Shown: positions 1 through 5,472 of the stretch, piece after piece
Numbering within the stretch: position 1 is the stretch's first letter
Layout of the letters: each line of letters opens with the position of its first letter
Source of the DNA: an uncultured Oscillospiraceae bacterium
GTDB taxonomy: Bacteria; Bacillota; Clostridia; Oscillospirales; Oscillospiraceae
Direction: 5' to 3'
Length of the DNA: 10,881 nt
Assembly (NCBI GenBank): GCA_934572365.1
Contig: CAKTKX010000028.1
Coordinates: forward strand, 1 to 10,881
Notes under the pieces: model-generated
What the model saw: the letters and a program-made list of their open reading frames with translations, nothing else
Told to the model about the DNA's origin: nothing
The model's database searches: none
Position numbers and translations under genes: made by a program

Positions 1-117
1 CGTCATGGCTGTCCGGTCCTGAATCAAATTGACCGTGAGTTTGGATACCAGACAGATCAGCGCCAGCAGCGCCACGCACACGAAGAATTGCTTCTGCCGA
101 AAAACACGTCTCAGCAT
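1..117 (-). CDS. N-terminus of unidentified membrane-anchored protein (partial, runs off the window)
   Basis: The first 39 codons are visible; the rest lies left of the window. The start ATG (115-117) has a perfect AAGGAGG ribosome binding site at 122-128, which overlaps the stop codon of the corrinoid gene upstream, so the gene is almost certainly the third member of the methyltransferase operon. The protein starts MLRRVFRQKQ, followed by a hydrophobic stretch of about 16 residues (FFVCVALLALICLVSK). This positive-inside arrangement fits a signal anchor or first transmembrane helix. There is no lipobox and no obvious signal peptidase site in the visible part. The fragment is too short to place in a family; a transporter, a sensor or an exported protein are all possible. 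By position it may serve uptake or sensing of the methylated substrate, but that is inference. Confidence 0.75.
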   Translation of the reverse strand, partial: MLRRVFRQKQFFVCVALLALICLVSKLTVNLIQDRTAMT

Positions 118-126
118 AGCGCCTCC

Positions 127-765
127 TTAAATCGCTTCCGCCCAGTCCTTGCAGACCTGAACGGTTTTCTGGGGGCTGTGCGCCCATTCGTCGGCGCCGG
201 TGATCTTCATGGCTTCCTCGCTGACCGGCGCGCCGCCGATGATGATCTTCACATCGTCCATTCCGTCTGCCTTGAACGCTTCCACAGTCGCCTTCATGGA
301 ATCAATGGCCAGCGTCAGAACGCCGGACAGGGCGACAATCTTGATGCTGTTTTCCTTCGCCGCTTTTACGATCTCCGAGGCGGGGACGTCGATGCCCAGA
401 TCCAGCACCTCAAAGCCTGCTGCTTCCAGCATGGAGCGGACGATGTTCTTGCCGATGTCGTGCAGGTCGTCCTTGACGGTACACAGGATCATCTTCGTCT
501 TGGTGCCGCCGCCGTCGCCGGTGACCAGCGCGTCCTTCAGAATGGATACGGCGTCGGTCATCAGCTCGCCCGCGTAGATCAGGTCGCCAACGAAATACTC
601 GCCGCTCTCAAACCGGGAGCCGACGATGTCCATTCCCTTCTGGCAGGCGTCCATCGCTTGCTGTGCGCCGGAGCCGCCGTCTGCCATGACCGTTTCCAGA
701 AGCTCCTTGACGGTATCCTCGCCCAGATCGCCCATGGCCTCGGCCAGTTCTTCGTAGTCGATCAT
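127..765 (-). CDS. Corrinoid protein (cobalamin-binding methyl carrier, MtaC/MtbC/MtgC-like)
   Basis: This 212-residue methyl carrier would hold a cobamide and shuttle a methyl group between a substrate-specific methyltransferase and the folate methyltransferase encoded just upstream. Residues 1-85 look like the helical B12-binding cap domain found in methionine synthase and methanogen corrinoid proteins. Residues 88-210 form the Rossmann-like B12 domain. DLHDIGKN contains the lower-ligand His102, SGVLT lies at 147-151 and a GG pair at 177-178, the usual three-part cobalamin signature. The start at 765 is preferred over an upstream in-frame ATG at 792 because AAAGGGGGAA (771-780) is well placed for it and the family normally begins with a sequence like MIDYEELAEAM. 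The gene follows the methyltransferase by 13 bases, so the two are co-transcribed. The natural methyl donor cannot be told from this protein alone. Confidence 0.93.
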   Translation of the reverse strand: MIDYEELAEAMGDLGEDTVKELLETVMADGGSGAQQAMDACQKGMDIVGSRFESGEYFVGDLIYAGELMTDAVSILKDALVTGDGGGTKTKMILCTVKDDLHDIGKNIVRSMLEAAGFEVLDLGIDVPASEIVKAAKENSIKIVALSGVLTLAIDSMKATVEAFKADGMDDVKIIIGGAPVSEEAMKITGADEWAHSPQKTVQVCKDWAEAI

Positions 766-778
766 TGCGTTTCCCCCT

Positions 779-1588
779 TTATTTCTTGACACCGAACCTG
801 CCCTGACGGTAAGCCCGGTTATATTTTCTGCCGCCCTTGTCCTTCATGGTCAGAGCTTCGCAGGCGTAGATGGTGCCGATCATGTCCATGTTGCAGGGAT
901 CCATAATGGCGCTGTCCAGCCCCGCCGCAATGGCGTAGGCCATGCAATTGGTGTTGACATACTTTCTTGCGGGCATGTCAAAAGAAATGTTGGAAATGGC
1001 GCCCGTGACCTTGACGGTGGGGGCGTACTCATGGATGCCCCGGATGCAGCGCTCGAAATCCTTCATGGAGGTGGGCATGGTGGCGATGGCCATGACGCAG
1101 GGGTCGATGTGCAGCTGGTTCAGCGCCACGCCGTATTTGTCCGCCTTGTCGATGATCCGCTTGGCAATGTCGATCTTCTTCTCCGGGTCGGCGGGAATGC
1201 CATCCCGGTCGCAGGTCAGACCCACCACGTGCCAGGGGGTTCCCGCAATCAGAGGGAAGATGGTCTCGCACTTGTCACCCTCTTCGTTGACGGAGTTTAC
1301 CATGCCGGGGCGGGCGGCGTGACCTTCCTCCAAAATGCGCGCCAGGAGCTTGGCGTTGGGGCTGTCGATGCACAGCGGGATTTGGGTCACGCCCTGCATC
1401 AGTCCCATGAGCCAGACCATGGTCTCGTATTCAATGTCCGTGGCGGTGCTGGGGGCGCAGTCCAGGAAATCTGCCCCGGCCTTCGCCTGTGCCAGCGTCC
1501 GCTCCACAATCAAGGCCTCGTCGTGTTCGGCAATGGCTTTTTTGATGGAGGGAATGGCACCGTTGATTTTTTCGCCAATAATGATCAT
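779..1588 (-). CDS. Methyltetrahydrofolate:corrinoid methyltransferase (MtgA-like, pterin-binding TIM barrel)
   Basis: A 269-residue protein of the dihydropteroate synthase-like methyltransferase family (AcsE, MtgA and the pterin domain of MetH). Such enzymes move a methyl group between a corrinoid protein and tetrahydrofolate. In demethylation pathways they deliver substrate methyl groups into the folate pool and so into the Wood-Ljungdahl pathway. Visible family landmarks are MIIIGEKING at the N-terminus, DCAPS near residue 57, CIDSPN, GLTCD, DPCVMAIA, GAISNISF and MDPCN, spread over the barrel as expected. The family-typical start is the ATG at 1586-1588, with GGAAAGG at 1601-1607 as ribosome binding site (12-base gap, rather long). 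An in-frame ATG at 1630 would add 14 unfamiliar residues and lies too close to the predicted start of transcription. It is the first gene of the leftward operon. The MtgA-type role is inferred from similarity and from the adjacent corrinoid gene. Confidence 0.92.
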   Translation of the reverse strand: MIIIGEKINGAIPSIKKAIAEHDEALIVERTLAQAKAGADFLDCAPSTATDIEYETMVWLMGLMQGVTQIPLCIDSPNAKLLARILEEGHAARPGMVNSVNEEGDKCETIFPLIAGTPWHVVGLTCDRDGIPADPEKKIDIAKRIIDKADKYGVALNQLHIDPCVMAIATMPTSMKDFERCIRGIHEYAPTVKVTGAISNISFDMPARKYVNTNCMAYAIAAGLDSAIMDPCNMDMIGTIYACEALTMKDKGGRKYNRAYRQGRFGVKK

Positions 1589-1641
1589 GATGATCCACGT
1601 CCTTTCCGGAGAATTTTCTGCATGCTTCATGTATCTTCAAC

Positions 1642-1653
1642 TTGTCTAGACAA
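1642..1653. promoter_or_regulatory. Operator-like palindrome TTGTCTAGACAA, probable GntR/HutC-type site
   Basis: Perfect 12-bp palindrome, with AA and TT flanks after one mismatch on each side. It directly abuts the -10 box of the leftward methyltransferase promoter and covers the predicted start of transcription, the ideal place for a repressor. HutC-subfamily GntR proteins (for example TreR, PhnF, DasR) bind palindromes of this general form, with GTCTAGAC-like or GTATATAC-like centres. A HutC-type GntR gene lies 1.4 kb away in the divergent operon and is the obvious candidate ligand-responsive repressor. Binding is inferred. Confidence 0.75.
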
Positions 1654-1682
1654 ATTATAGTACATGAGAAAGCTACTGTCAA
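1654..1682 (-). promoter_or_regulatory. Promoter of the methyltransferase-corrinoid operon
   Basis: On the minus strand the -35 TTGACA (1682-1677) and -10 TATAAT (1659-1654) are both perfect consensus and are separated by exactly 17 bp. Transcription would start near 1647, inside the palindrome at 1642-1653. A consensus promoter with a site over its start point suggests strong expression that is held off by a repressor. Confidence 0.88.
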
Positions 1683-1716
1683 CGGATATGGCGAAAATCT
1701 GCAATTCCCACAATTT

Positions 1717-1732
1717 CATTCCCCGGGAAATG
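1717..1732. repeat. 16-bp imperfect palindrome in the divergent intergenic region
   Basis: CATTCCCCGGGAAATG pairs at 7 of 8 positions around the centre between 1724 and 1725. It lies about 77 bp upstream of the predicted start of the leftward operon and about 70 bp upstream of the proposed -35 of the rightward one, where an activator or second regulator could bind. It does not resemble the TTGTCTAGACAA site. No factor can be assigned. Confidence 0.4.
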
Positions 1733-1796
1733 GTTACTTTGCTGAATGGACGCTTTTTCTACCTGCCTGCGTGTGAAAATTTTATTCCCAAACCGG

Positions 1797-1825
1797 TTTC
1801 AAAATGTCCGAAAATGTTGTATACT
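1797..1825 (+). promoter_or_regulatory. Candidate promoter of the flavodoxin-corrinoid-GntR operon
   Basis: TTTCAA (1797-1802) and TATACT (1820-1825) are 17 bp apart. The -10 is good and the -35 weak, which would suit an activated or weakly expressed operon. A 10-bp palindrome, AAACCGGTTT (1790-1799), overlaps the -35. A perfect TATAAT also occurs at 1833-1838 but has no recognisable -35 at 16 to 18 bp. The choice between them is uncertain. Confidence 0.4.
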
Positions 1826-1841
1826 ATTAAATTATAATAGA

Positions 1842-1873
1842 ATTTGACAGTTTAATGCGCCAGACTGTCAAAT
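1842..1873. repeat. Perfect 10-bp inverted repeat in front of the flavodoxin gene
   Basis: ATTTGACAGT (1842-1851) and ACTGTCAAAT (1864-1873) are exact inverse copies with a 12-base spacer. The half-site centres are 22 bp apart, about two helical turns, so a dimeric regulator could bind one face of the DNA. Because it lies between the proposed promoter and the ribosome binding site, it could equally form a 10-bp hairpin in the mRNA leader. There is no U-run after it, so it is not a standard terminator. Confidence 0.7.
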
Positions 1874-1895
1874 CAGAATTTTGGGAGGAACGTTT

Positions 1896-2420
1896 ATGGA
1901 TGGGGTAATTCTGTATCAATCGAAATACGGTGCCGCGAAGAAATATGCCGACTGGCTCGCTGAAGAAACGGGATATCCGTGCATGGAGACAAAGAAAGCG
2001 GATATAAAGGAAATTGAGAAGTATGATACGATCATTCTGGGAGGCGGGATATATGCTTCCGGCATTGCCGGTTTGTCCTTCCTGAAAAGGAACATCGGTA
2101 AATTAACGGGGAAAAAGATTCTCGTATTCTGCTGCGGCGCGTCGCCTTATGAAGAAAGCGCGTTCCAGCAGTGCAGAGAGCATAACATGAAGGACATGTT
2201 ATCTGATATTCCCGTCTTTTATTGCCGCGGCGCGTGGGATATGGACGCAATGTCGCTCAAGGACAGAACATTATGTAATTTACTCAGAAAGGCCGTTTCC
2301 AAGAAAGACCCCGCTGATTATGAAGTATGGGAAAAGGCGCTGATGGCCGCAGGGGAAGATAAGTGCGATTGGACGGACAAAAAGTACATCGAACCGATCA
2401 TTGCGTACCTTGGGAAATGA
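1896..2420 (+). CDS. Flavodoxin-domain protein (HemG/flavodoxin_5-like)
   Basis: A 174-residue single-domain protein with a flavodoxin fold. The N-terminal strand and phosphate loop MDGVILYQSKYGAAKKYA match the T/S-x-x-G-x-T-type FMN-binding loop (here SKYGAAKKYA), followed by IILGGGIYASGI at about residues 47-58 and KKILVFCCG at about 74-82, as in HemG-like flavodoxins. It would bind FMN in the cytosol and carry electrons or oxidise a small substrate. The start at 1896 is chosen over a TTG at 1881 because GGGAGGAA (1883-1890) is correctly spaced. It is the first gene of the rightward operon. Base composition is clearly lower in GC than its neighbours (23 of 60 bases in 1981-2040, against 38 of 60 in 2821-2880), hinting at separate acquisition. 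Given its partners, reduction of cob(II)amide proteins is a possible role; this is inference. Confidence 0.85.
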   Translation: MDGVILYQSKYGAAKKYADWLAEETGYPCMETKKADIKEIEKYDTIILGGGIYASGIAGLSFLKRNIGKLTGKKILVFCCGASPYEESAFQQCREHNMKDMLSDIPVFYCRGAWDMDAMSLKDRTLCNLLRKAVSKKDPADYEVWEKALMAAGEDKCDWTDKKYIEPIIAYLGK

Positions 2421-2452
2421 TCAACGAAACCGGCACAAAGAAAGGGAACAGC

Positions 2453-3100
2453 ATGGACCTGAACAGACAGCTTATTGAGGCAATGGCCGATCTGAATGAA
2501 GATCTGGTGATCTCCACCGTCCGGCAAATGGCGGCGGAGGGACATTCCTTTGAGGAAATCCAGCAGTGCCTGAACACCGGCATCAGCGCCGTCGGTACCC
2601 GCTTTGAGCGGGGGGACTATTTCATTGCCGATCTGATCGTCTCCGGCATGATCTACCGCAGCGCCCTGAACGAGCGGGAGCCTATGCGCTCTGGCGGCGC
2701 GCCCCGGCCTGTGGGAAAAGTGGTCATCGGCGTGGTGGCGGGGGATATCCACGACATCGGCAAGGATATCATCGTCAGCCTGCTTCGGGCGGAGCGGTTC
2801 GAGGTGGTGGATCTGGGCATCGACGTCAAGCCGGAGCGGTTCGTCCATGCGGTGCGGAACTATCACCCGGATGTGGTGCTGCTCAGCGGCGTGCTGACCA
2901 CCGCCCAGGAGGCCATGGTTCAGACCATTCAGGCACTAAAGGACGCGGGACTTCGGGATCAGGTGAAAGTGCTCATCGGCGGCCTGTGTACCAGCGAGTA
3001 TCTGATGCACCATGTGGGGGCCGACGGCTGGGCTTACGACAGCAACCGAACCGTGCGGTTCTGCAAGGAGGTAGTGGATGCGAAAGAAGCAGCCAAGTGA
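2453..3100 (+). CDS. Second corrinoid protein (cobalamin-binding, B12-2 family)
   Basis: A 215-residue cobalamin-binding protein with the same two-domain plan as the corrinoid protein at 127-765 but clearly different in sequence. A helical cap covers residues 1-80, then the B12 domain with GDIHDIGKD (His100), SGVLT (145-149) and GG (176-177), so all key cobalamin positions are kept. The usual Asn after the GK of the first motif is Asp here. The start at 2453 has AAAGGGAA eight bases upstream and gives a family-like N-terminus. An alternative ATG at 2417 overlaps the flavodoxin stop as ATGA but lacks a clear ribosome binding site. The gene end overlaps the GntR gene by 23 bases. It may be the methyl carrier for a different substrate, or a corrinoid sensor paired with the regulator; the sequence cannot decide. 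Confidence 0.9.
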   Translation: MDLNRQLIEAMADLNEDLVISTVRQMAAEGHSFEEIQQCLNTGISAVGTRFERGDYFIADLIVSGMIYRSALNEREPMRSGGAPRPVGKVVIGVVAGDIHDIGKDIIVSLLRAERFEVVDLGIDVKPERFVHAVRNYHPDVVLLSGVLTTAQEAMVQTIQALKDAGLRDQVKVLIGGLCTSEYLMHHVGADGWAYDSNRTVRFCKEVVDAKEAAK

Positions 3101-3797
3101 GCAGACGCCGGTTTACGCCGCCGTCCATGCATCTCTGCGAACCCAGATATTCACGGGACAGTACCGCCCCGGAGACATGCTGCCCTCGGAGAGCCATCTG
3201 TGCCAGGAATTCGGCGCCAGCCGGGAGACCGTGCGGAGGGGATTGCAGCAGCTAGAAAACGAGGGGCTGATTTTTTCCCGCCCCAAGATCGGCTATTTTG
3301 TCAGCCAGCCGAACCACAACGACATGGTTCTGTCCCTGTCCGAGGAACTGGAGGGGACGGAGCTGCAATACCGGGACATCCACGGCATCCTGCCGGACGC
3401 GCGGTTGCAGGCGCTGCTGGACATTCCCGCAAACCGGAAGGTCATTGAATTTTCCCAGATATCCCGGGATGAGAATGGGCAGCCGGTGGCGTTTGATATC
3501 AAGTACGTCCCCTATGCCCGGGCGTACCCTTCCGTGGAAAGCGAGATCCGCTACGCCGTGCTGCCGGATCTGACCTTTGCCAAGCTGTCCTCTTTTTCGG
3601 TGTATTCCCAGATCACGGTGACGGCCGTCGCGGCGGAGGGGGAACCGGCGCAGGCGCTGGAGTGCCCGGAGGGAACGCCGCTGCTGCTGATCGAGCAGAT
3701 TTTTCTCCAGCAGGATGGCAGCCGGGTGGGGGTGCAGCTCCACTACAGCCGCGCCCCCCGGGGCAGGCTTACGGGGACTTCGGGTCACAGACAATAA
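3078..3797 (+). CDS. GntR-family transcriptional regulator, HutC subfamily (UTRA domain)
   Basis: A 239-residue one-component regulator. Residues about 10-77 form the GntR winged helix-turn-helix; visible landmarks are VYAAVHASLRTQIFTGQY, PGDMLPSES, FGASRETVRRGLQQL and the wing GLIFSRPKIGYFV. Residues about 95-232 are a UTRA ligand-binding domain (VIEFSQISRDENGQPVAFD and LLLIEQIFLQQDGSRVGVQ are typical strands). Family members are usually repressors released by a small effector. The start ATG has a perfect AAGGAGG at 3065-3071 and lies inside the second corrinoid gene, so translation is coupled. The likely target is the palindrome TTGTCTAGACAA at 1642-1653 over the divergent methyltransferase promoter. 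No equal site is seen at its own operon promoter, so autoregulation is not evident. The effector is unknown; a methylated amine or the pathway product are guesses. Confidence 0.93.
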   Translation: MRKKQPSEQTPVYAAVHASLRTQIFTGQYRPGDMLPSESHLCQEFGASRETVRRGLQQLENEGLIFSRPKIGYFVSQPNHNDMVLSLSEELEGTELQYRDIHGILPDARLQALLDIPANRKVIEFSQISRDENGQPVAFDIKYVPYARAYPSVESEIRYAVLPDLTFAKLSSFSVYSQITVTAVAAEGEPAQALECPEGTPLLLIEQIFLQQDGSRVGVQLHYSRAPRGRLTGTSGHRQ

Positions 3798-3806
3798 AAT
3801 AAGCGA

Positions 3807-3838
3807 AAAGGGTATGTGCCGGACGGTACATACCCTTT
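3807..3838. terminator. Bidirectional intrinsic terminator between GntR and HAD genes
   Basis: AAAGGGTATGT (3807-3817) and ACATACCCTTT (3828-3838) form a perfect 11-bp stem around a 10-base loop that can itself pair partly (CCG with CGG). It sits between the convergent ends of the GntR gene (3797) and the HAD gene (3842). T-rich sequence follows on both strands, so it probably serves both operons. Confidence 0.85.
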
Positions 3839-3841
3839 GTG

Positions 3842-4528
3842 TTATAGTGTTTCCAGAAGCGCTTCCAGTTGGGTGAGGGATTCAATCTCGTGATCGGGGA
3901 CGATCTCAGGGTGGGGGAGGCGGTGCTCGGGATTGACCCACACCGTGGTGATGCCCGCGTTTTTTCCGCCCAGAATGTCGGAGGTCAGGCTGTCGCCCAC
4001 CATGACGGCTTTTTGGGGGTCAAAGTCCGGGATGCGGGCAAAACAGGCGTCAAAGAATTCCTTCGCGGGCTTGTTGAAGCCCAGCTCCTGGGAGATGAAG
4101 ACCGTCTCAAAGAAGCGGTACAGGTTGGCGCTGGTCAGTCTGCCCGCCTGAACGGAGGCGGTGCCGTTGCTGGCGAGAAACAAGCGGTATTTCTTGCTCA
4201 GGCTTGCCACCGCTTCCTCGGCGCCGGGGAGAAAATAGTGCCCAACGGCGAGATTGCCTTCATAGCTGCGGGTACACTGTACCGCGTCCGCCGTAATACC
4301 CAGCTTCCGGAACAGCGCCGCGAACCGGCCGACCTGCACCTCGTCCCGGGTCAGCTTTCCCTTTTCCAGCTGCTCCCAGTGCCAGAGGTTGATTTTGTGA
4401 TACAATGCAAGAACTTCCTCGGTAGGCTCCACGCCGAACGACCTGAGGGTTTTGCTCAGGGCAATGCGCTCGGCCTTGTGAAAATCCAGAATGGTATCGT
4501 CCAGATCAAGAAACAGAAATTCCGTCAT
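3842..4528 (-). CDS. yjjG: HAD-superfamily hydrolase, YjjG-type noncanonical pyrimidine nucleotidase
   Basis: A 228-residue cytosolic phosphatase of the haloacid dehalogenase superfamily. All four catalytic motifs are visible: FLDLDDT (nucleophile Asp8, acid Asp10), SNGT (Asn121), GFNKP (Lys153) and VGDSLTSDI (Asp179 and Asp184). A helical cap lies between motifs I and II. Overall similarity is closest to YjjG/YfnB-type 5'-nucleotidases, which remove phosphate from noncanonical pyrimidine nucleotides; substrate assignment in this superfamily is approximate. The start codon overlaps the rsmA stop (ATGA, 4525-4528), with a G-rich ribosome binding site inside the end of rsmA, so the two are translationally coupled. 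The reading frame stays open far upstream through rsmA, but that is a shadow of GC-rich coding sequence. The gene ends at the shared terminator. Confidence 0.88.
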   Translation of the reverse strand: MTEFLFLDLDDTILDFHKAERIALSKTLRSFGVEPTEEVLALYHKINLWHWEQLEKGKLTRDEVQVGRFAALFRKLGITADAVQCTRSYEGNLAVGHYFLPGAEEAVASLSKKYRLFLASNGTASVQAGRLTSANLYRFFETVFISQELGFNKPAKEFFDACFARIPDFDPQKAVMVGDSLTSDILGGKNAGITTVWVNPEHRLPHPEIVPDHEIESLTQLEALLETL

Positions 4529-5400
4529 GCCCGCATTTCCCCCTTCCGGCGGACGATCTCGTTGGCGATCCGGACAAATTCCGGGATGCCCAGAGTCTCG
4601 CCCCGCACGTTGGCATCGAAGCCCGCCGCCGCGATCACCGCTTCCGCACCCGCCTTTCCCAGCTCCGGGAAGCCGGAGGAAAGACCGTTGGACAGCTTCT
4701 TGCGCCGCATGGCAAAGCTGGCGCGGACGGCACGGAAAAATACGGCTTCGTCGGCGATCTCCCAGGGGCGCTCCTGCCGGGTGCGCAGGGTAATCACCGC
4801 CGAGGTGACCTTCGGCTGGGGGAGGAAGCAATGGGCGGGGACGTCGAACAGCAGCTCCGGCTGGGCGTAATACTGGCAGAACACGGTGAACGCGCTGTAA
4901 TCCGGGGTGCCGGGCTTCGCCGCAATGCGCTGGGCCACTTCCTTCTGCACCATGACGGTGACGGACTGGAAGCACTCCGCCTCCAACAGCGCCGTGAGAA
5001 TGGGGGAGGTGATATAATAGGGAAGGTTGGCGCAGGCCATGGGGCGCAGAGAGCCGAACTTCTCCTTCACCAGCGCGGGAATATCCTGCTTCAGCACGTC
5101 CCCCCAAAGGATTTCCAGATTGGAAAATTCCCCTACGGTAACGTCCAGAATGGGTTTCAGGCGCTCGTCCACCTCCACCGCGCAGACCTTCCCGGCGCGG
5201 AGGCACAGCTGCTGGGTCAGCGGGCCGATGCCGGGGCCGATCTCCAGCACGCCCGCCGTTTCGTCCACCCCGGCCTGTTCCGCGATGGATTGCGGCACCC
5301 AGGGGGCAATGAGAAAGTTCTGCCCCTTGGCCTTGGAAAAGTGGAAGCCGTGGGCAGCAAGCATCGGCTTCATCACCTGAATATCGCATACATCGATCAT
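4525..5400 (-). CDS. rsmA: 16S rRNA (adenine1518/1519-N6)-dimethyltransferase RsmA (KsgA)
   Basis: A 291-residue enzyme, the usual length, that dimethylates two adjacent adenines in the 3' terminal hairpin of 16S rRNA during late 30S assembly, using S-adenosylmethionine. Seen in order: the KAKGQNFLI entry motif (residues 23-31), AdoMet motif I LEIGPGIGPLT (52-62), acidic VEVD (75-78), GDVL (100-103) and the catalytic NLPYYI (125-130), then the C-terminal helical domain with FAMRRKKLSN. The start at 5400 is preferred over an upstream in-frame ATG at 5454 because AAGGCGG (5409-5415) lies eight bases ahead and the 5454 start would precede the predicted transcription start. Its position downstream of a YabE-like gene matches the Bacillus order yabE-rnmV-ksgA, without rnmV here. 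Confidence 0.96.
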   Translation of the reverse strand: MIDVCDIQVMKPMLAAHGFHFSKAKGQNFLIAPWVPQSIAEQAGVDETAGVLEIGPGIGPLTQQLCLRAGKVCAVEVDERLKPILDVTVGEFSNLEILWGDVLKQDIPALVKEKFGSLRPMACANLPYYITSPILTALLEAECFQSVTVMVQKEVAQRIAAKPGTPDYSAFTVFCQYYAQPELLFDVPAHCFLPQPKVTSAVITLRTRQERPWEIADEAVFFRAVRASFAMRRKKLSNGLSSGFPELGKAGAEAVIAAAGFDANVRGETLGIPEFVRIANEIVRRKGEMRA

Positions 5401-5406
5401 AGAAAT

Positions 5407-5448
5407 AACCGCCTTTCGTCTGACTATCATATCAGAAGAAAGGCGGTT
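5407..5448. repeat. Long inverted repeat overlapping the rsmA promoter and ribosome binding site
   Basis: AACCGCCTTTC (5407-5417) pairs perfectly with GAAAGGCGGTT (5438-5448). After one mismatch, TCTGA (5419-5423) pairs with TCAGA (5432-5436), leaving an 8-base loop. In transcripts reading through from the upstream 3D-domain gene, this 16-pair hairpin would bury the rsmA ribosome binding site AAGGCGG and might also act as a weak terminator. In transcripts from the rsmA promoter most of one arm is missing. Confidence 0.75.
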
Positions 5449-5454
5449 TTGCAA
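5426..5454 (-). promoter_or_regulatory. Predicted rsmA promoter
   Basis: On the minus strand TTGCAA (5454-5449) and TATGAT (5431-5426) are 17 bp apart. Transcription would begin near 5420 and give a leader of about 20 bases. The -10 box lies across the loop of the inverted repeat at 5407-5448. Confidence 0.6.
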
Positions 5455-5472
5455 CGGGGTTGTTGGTTTACG

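Noticed and set aside
88..789. 233-codon plus-strand frame opposite the first corrinoid gene
   Set aside because: Typical shadow frame; the minus-strand corrinoid protein has clear motifs and a ribosome binding site.
1817..1828. TTGTATACTATT as a second GntR operator at the flavodoxin promoter
   Set aside because: Only the left half matches TTGTCTAGACAA; the right half does not complete the palindrome.
2417..2452. ATG at 2417 (ATGA overlap with the flavodoxin stop) as start of the second corrinoid gene
   Set aside because: The 12 extra residues are unlike the family and the ribosome binding site is weak; AAAGGGAA fits the ATG at 2453 instead. It cannot be excluded fully.
2318..2866. 182-codon minus-strand frame opposite the flavodoxin and second corrinoid genes
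   Set aside because: It is the reverse image of the corrinoid coding region, with Asp/His/Ala-rich composition and no start signal.
4529..5389. Upstream extension of the HAD hydrolase frame (total 515 codons)
   Set aside because: The extension runs antisense-free through rsmA in another frame and is Arg/Gly/Pro-rich without domain character; the HAD domain begins exactly at the ATG that overlaps the rsmA stop.
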